From Thermoplasmata archaeon (lineage in GTDB: Archaea > Thermoplasmatota > Thermoplasmata > Thermoplasmatales > Thermoplasmataceae): a stretch of DNA of 9,669 bases. The stretch is taken from assembly GCA_021804185.1 (NCBI GenBank), contig JAJZKL010000012.1:1-9669 (forward strand), given 5' to 3'. Below the pieces are notes generated by a model, which made no database searches, was not told the origin of the DNA, and was given only the letters and a program-made list of their open reading frames with translations. This document shows positions 7,659 to 9,669 of the stretch, one piece after another; position 1 is the first letter of the stretch, and each line of letters starts with the position of its first letter. Made by a program: the position numbers and the translations under genes.

Positions 7659-7928
7659 ATGAGCAACTTTACCATCTATGCCTCTTCGTTATCAATGGTG
7701 GTATCGGCGTTTCTTCTTGTCATTGCTGCAAGAGCGCTTATGAGGGTTCATTCAAGGATTTTCGGCGCACTTATTGCGGTTTTTGTTGTTATACTGGTGG
7801 AATCCGTGCTGGCACTGGTTTCACTGTTTGATCTGGTGTCTTTTCCGTTCTCTCTGGATGACATGCTTGTCTTCGGAAACATCATTGTCCTGGTCGTTTT
7901 CTATGCAGGGGTGCTGGGGAGAAAGTGA
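7659..7928 (+). CDS. Small three-helix membrane protein
   Basis: This 89-residue hydrophobic protein has three predicted membrane segments, at about residues 9-26, 35-57 and 69-87. The first loop is short and basic (ALMRVHSR), the second acidic (SLDD), and the protein ends in GRK. No enzyme motif is visible. By the positive-inside rule the basic loop and the C-terminus would be cytoplasmic. Small three-helix proteins next to winged-helix regulator genes are, from memory, a recurring archaeal arrangement (for example haloarchaeal DUF7521 neighbours), but I cannot assign a family with certainty. ATG 7659 is chosen because a TATA-like box lies 28 nt upstream; an in-frame TTG at 7638 would add seven residues. 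The next gene starts directly after the stop, in the same frame, so this may be the membrane half of a split membrane-anchored regulator. Confidence 0.75.
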   Translation: MSNFTIYASSLSMVVSAFLLVIAARALMRVHSRIFGALIAVFVVILVESVLALVSLFDLVSFPFSLDDMLVFGNIIVLVVFYAGVLGRK

Positions 7929-8426
7929 TTGCTGTTGTCAGGAGAAACTACACGTTTGCTCATTCTGGACAAAATAAAGCTTAATCCCGGCATACACTTC
8001 CGGGAACTTCAGAGGGCAGTGAGCTGTGCCACCGGACAGCTTCAGTATCATCTGTATAGAATGGAAACATCCGGTGATATATACTCCAGGAAAGATGGCA
8101 GAACCGTCCGTTACTTCCCATCATCCGGTCCAAGCTTCAGGGAGCGTGAGATAATCTATTCACTGAGGAGCCGTGAGAGGTCAAGAATTATATTTCTCCT
8201 TCTAGATCGTAATTCTCTTTCAAAAGATAGAATACTTAAGGTCAGGAAATCAAGGGCGGAGGAATGCAGGGAAGCACTTGGTGAACTTCTGAAAACAGGA
8301 ATAATTGAAGAAAAAGAAGGAAATATTTCACTTGTAAACCAAGGCGAAATAATATCAGTTCTGAAGCAGTACAGGGAGAGCTTCATAGACTCAATCACTG
8401 CAAACCTAATATCTCTTCTTGAGTGA
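7929..8426 (+). CDS. Winged-helix transcriptional regulator with two HTH domains
   Basis: This 165-residue predicted DNA-binding protein has an N-terminal winged helix at about residues 8-66 (LLILDKIKLNPGIHFRELQ, a recognition-helix region CATGQLQYHLYRM, and a wing DIYSRKDGRTVRYF). A second HTH-like unit at about 73-150 ends in 'LLKTGIIEEKEGNISLV'. The layout resembles archaeal regulators with two HTH domains (COG3398-like), several of which carry N-terminal membrane helices. The first available start is TTG 7929, right after the upstream TGA; GGAG at 7918-7921 lies seven bases before it, which is good Shine-Dalgarno spacing. There is no ATG before codon 46, inside the first domain. The last 21 bp overlap the convergent surface-protein gene. 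Probable targets are its own operon or neighbouring genes, an inference from position only. Confidence 0.85.
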   Translation: MLLSGETTRLLILDKIKLNPGIHFRELQRAVSCATGQLQYHLYRMETSGDIYSRKDGRTVRYFPSSGPSFREREIIYSLRSRERSRIIFLLLDRNSLSKDRILKVRKSRAEECREALGELLKTGIIEEKEGNISLVNQGEIISVLKQYRESFIDSITANLISLLE

Positions 8427-9386
8427 TCTTTTTCCAACCATATATGAGCCATATGCTACTCCTAACAGAAGAGCTCCTGACCCGGCCCCTTCAAGAAGTA
8501 TCTTTATGTGGGCCTCCAGGAATAGTTCCGACTCCCTGATGACTTTTGCAGATATGGGGCTATTGAGGAAATTGAACTCTGGGCTGGCAAGGTATGGATC
8601 CTGTTTAAGGTTCTGGATTCCATTAGTGAAATTATATCTGAATACAAGAAGCGAAAAAGGCCCTGCATAGGTATGCACAACTGACAAAGTCATGTTCTGT
8701 CCGTTGACAGTATAATTATTGTTCCACCAGTAGGACGCATAGTCATTCCTGGAAGACAGGACAAGCCCAGTTTCACTGGCATTCTTAACCATCCGTTCGT
8801 CCCCGTGATTGAAATATCCAAATTTTCCCTTCGAGCCAAGAATCTGGAAAAGGCCCATGGTTCCTGCTCCCTGTATGGAGCTTGATGTTATCACGAATGA
8901 AATCTTGAATGCACCGTATCTGCTTCCATTTGACTCATTCAGTCCAAATATATTGGATCTGGACTGGCTTGTTACCATGATTGAGACATTTGCTTCACTA
9001 TGTACGCTGCCATGATAGCCTCTGAAAAATGGTACTGTCTGCGCAGATGCAGGATTTGTGCCAAGAAGTCTTGACATTAATAGCCTTGCCCTGAAATTTT
9101 CTACAGGGAAGAATTTCACCTCACCACTGTAGGAATAATTAATGCTCCCTTTTACTGGGTGATCCCACTTGACGTTCCTGAGGCCTGCAGAATAGTATGA
9201 ACCGTTCTGATAAAGCGCGATCTGAACAAATGAGAGATTCAAGCTTCCATTTGAGTCCTTTAGATAAATTTCCGGCACATCAGAGATGAAATACGCATAG
9301 GAATGGTGTGGATCCATATGCCCTCCAACGTATGCACCGGGGACAACCATAAGGGACATCAATGCGATAGCAAGCAGGACCTTCAA
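8406..9386 (-). CDS. Predicted secreted, membrane-anchored glycoprotein of unknown family
   Basis: This 326-residue orphan protein is not from a family I recognise. It starts with a signal-peptide-like segment (K2, then hydrophobic residues 3-19). The ectodomain is rich in N, S, G, Y and F and carries 11 N-X-S/T sequons (N46, 50, 61, 83, 133, 150, 153, 202, 224, 231, 252). It ends with one Gly-rich hydrophobic segment (about 300-318) and a basic tail, KRSLKKRY. This is a type I layout: outside domain, one anchor, short cytoplasmic tail, as expected for heavily glycosylated surface proteins of wall-less thermoacidophilic archaea. There are no cysteines at all. The start is a TTG at 9386, one codon after an in-frame stop. 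An internal ATG at 9359 would remove the charged n-region, so TTG is preferred but uncertain, particularly because no ribosome binding site is seen. A TATA-like box lies about 28 nt upstream. Confidence 0.8.
   Translation of the reverse strand: MKVLLAIALMSLMVVPGAYVGGHMDPHHSYAYFISDVPEIYLKDSNGSLNLSFVQIALYQNGSYYSAGLRNVKWDHPVKGSINYSYSGEVKFFPVENFRARLLMSRLLGTNPASAQTVPFFRGYHGSVHSEANVSIMVTSQSRSNIFGLNESNGSRYGAFKISFVITSSSIQGAGTMGLFQILGSKGKFGYFNHGDERMVKNASETGLVLSSRNDYASYWWNNNYTVNGQNMTLSVVHTYAGPFSLLVFRYNFTNGIQNLKQDPYLASPEFNFLNSPISAKVIRESELFLEAHIKILLEGAGSGALLLGVAYGSYMVGKRSLKKRY
8429..8433 (+). terminator. T5 tract after the winged-helix regulator
   Basis: TTTTT begins two bases after the regulator's TGA stop. 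On the opposite strand it is part of the Gly-Lys-Arg codons of the surface protein's cytoplasmic tail. It is a plausible archaeal U-tract terminator, but weak and without a hairpin. Confidence 0.3.
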
Positions 9387-9408
9387 TGATCATACAAGCA
9401 GTATATGG

Positions 9409-9420
9409 AATAATAATTTT
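9409..9420 (-). promoter_or_regulatory. TATA-like box for the surface-protein gene
   Basis: The minus strand reads AAAATTATTATT (complement of 9409-9420), centred about 28 nt before the TTG at 9386. It favours a transcript starting close to that codon. A second, weaker A/T-rich sequence (CCATATAC, 9401-9408) is closer and could instead serve the ATG at 9359. Confidence 0.4.
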
Positions 9421-9436
9421 TGGTACAAAATGTGAA

Positions 9437-9457
9437 TTTTATCCATCGATAAAAAAA
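9437..9457 (-). terminator. Stem-loop plus T7 tract after the HicB-like gene
   Basis: On the minus strand a T7 run (9451-9457) starts 21 nt beyond the stop of the small gene. It merges into an inverted repeat, TTTTATC / GATAAAA, with a four-base loop (9437-9454). The T run precedes most of the stem, so this is not a classical hairpin-then-T terminator; an archaeal U-tract terminator is more likely. The repeat could also be an operator, since it lies 17 nt upstream of the TATA-like box of the surface-protein gene. Confidence 0.4.
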
Positions 9458-9478
9458 TCTGTTAATATAAAGGCCTAA

Positions 9479-9637
9479 TCAGGCAAATTCTTCCTGAAGT
9501 TCTATCATGACCAGATTCAGGACTTCTTCAAATGTTTTGCCTGTATACTCCCTGAGACCGCCCATTTCTGTTCTCAATTTTGCCACATAAGTGTCTTCGT
9601 CCTGGTCGAATTCTATATTGCAAATTAATTCCTGCAT
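9479..9637 (-). CDS. Small HicB-like (UPF0150-type) protein
   Basis: This 52-codon gene runs from ATG 9637 to TGA 9479. The acidic product begins MQELICNIEFDQDEDTYVAK and ends in EYTGKTFEEVLNLVMIELQEEF. The order strand, acidic turn, 'YVAK' strand, then 'GKTFEEVL' helix resembles HicB-type partial RNase H folds, whose consensus has 'Y.A.....G....G.T.EEAL'. It is shorter than most HicB antitoxins and has no DNA-binding tail. No HicA toxin gene lies downstream on this strand before the surface-protein gene; the upstream side is cut 32 bp beyond the start. An A/T-rich TTTATTA (about 9657-9663, minus strand) lies about 23 nt before the ATG, again suggesting a leaderless message. The coding call is fairly good because the reading is coherent and the flanking signals fit; the family call is tentative. 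Confidence 0.65.
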   Translation of the reverse strand: MQELICNIEFDQDEDTYVAKLRTEMGGLREYTGKTFEEVLNLVMIELQEEFA

Positions 9638-9654
9638 GAAAATAAACCTAAATC

Positions 9655-9665
9655 TGTAATAAACT
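9655..9665 (-). promoter_or_regulatory. TATA-like box for the HicB-like gene
   Basis: The minus strand reads GTTTATTACAG, centred about 23 nt before the ATG at 9637, close to the expected TATA-to-start spacing for a leaderless archaeal transcript. It lies at the window edge, so upstream elements cannot be seen. Confidence 0.4.
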
Positions 9666-9669
9666 GTCA

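Noticed and set aside
7595..7831. Plus-strand frame starting at ATG 7595, overlapping the membrane protein
   Set aside because: Its product is Cys/Gly/Tyr-rich without a domain, and it overlaps the better-supported three-helix protein, whose promoter spacing and hydrophobic pattern are coherent.
7926..7928. TGA recoded as an amino acid throughout this genome
   Set aside because: TGA ends eS24, DUF763, Lhr and others in this window at the expected places, so general recoding is excluded; only local read-through remains possible.
1..9669. CRISPR array, insertion sequence, tRNA or rRNA gene
   Set aside because: No regularly spaced repeats, transposase motifs, terminal inverted repeats, cloverleaf sequences or rRNA-like conserved blocks were found on reading.

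Overview
The window looks like a chromosomal segment of a Thermoplasmata/Thermoplasmatales-type archaeon. The evidence is a dephospho-CoA kinase (DUF359) - eS24 - eS31 ribosomal operon, archaeal families DUF2175 and DUF763, and A/T-rich TATA-like boxes 25-30 nt before several starts with almost no 5' leader. Codon use is rich in AGG/AGA/ATA and base composition is roughly mid-40s % GC by eye (not computed). The genus cannot be named from the sequence alone.

Layout, left to right. Positions 1-863 (+) hold the 3' end of GTP-dependent dephospho-CoA kinase, then eS24 and eS31, joined by stop/start overlaps. A DUF2175 zinc-finger gene (865-1170, -) converges on eS31 with one base between the stop codons. 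It shares a 75-bp divergent promoter region with a DUF763 gene (1246-2340, +). After about 100 bp with its own TATA-like box comes one 1713-residue gene (2444-7585, +) that fills more than half the window. It encodes an Lhr-type superfamily 2 helicase with a complete helicase core and a C-terminal extension of about 890 residues that resembles the long bacterial Lhr form.

The right end has a different character. A three-helix membrane protein (7659-7928, +) is followed with no gap, in the same reading frame, by a double winged-helix regulator (7929-8426, +). Only one TGA separates them. The regulator overlaps, tail to tail by 21 bp, an orphan secreted or membrane-anchored protein with 11 N-glycosylation sequons (8406-9386, -). 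Further right is a 52-codon HicB-like gene (9479-9637, -).

How the genes may work together: the left block is translation and CoA housekeeping. The middle is nucleic-acid processing (the Lhr helicase, with a helix-hairpin-helix DUF763 protein next to it). The right block resembles a membrane-sensor/regulator pair beside a surface glycoprotein. The points most worth a second look are the regulator split from its membrane domain by one stop codon, the long archaeal Lhr with what reads like a duplicated winged-helix/barrel unit, and convergent gene pairs in which Lys codons of one gene supply the T-tracts that could terminate the other. No CRISPR array, insertion sequence, rRNA or tRNA gene was seen.
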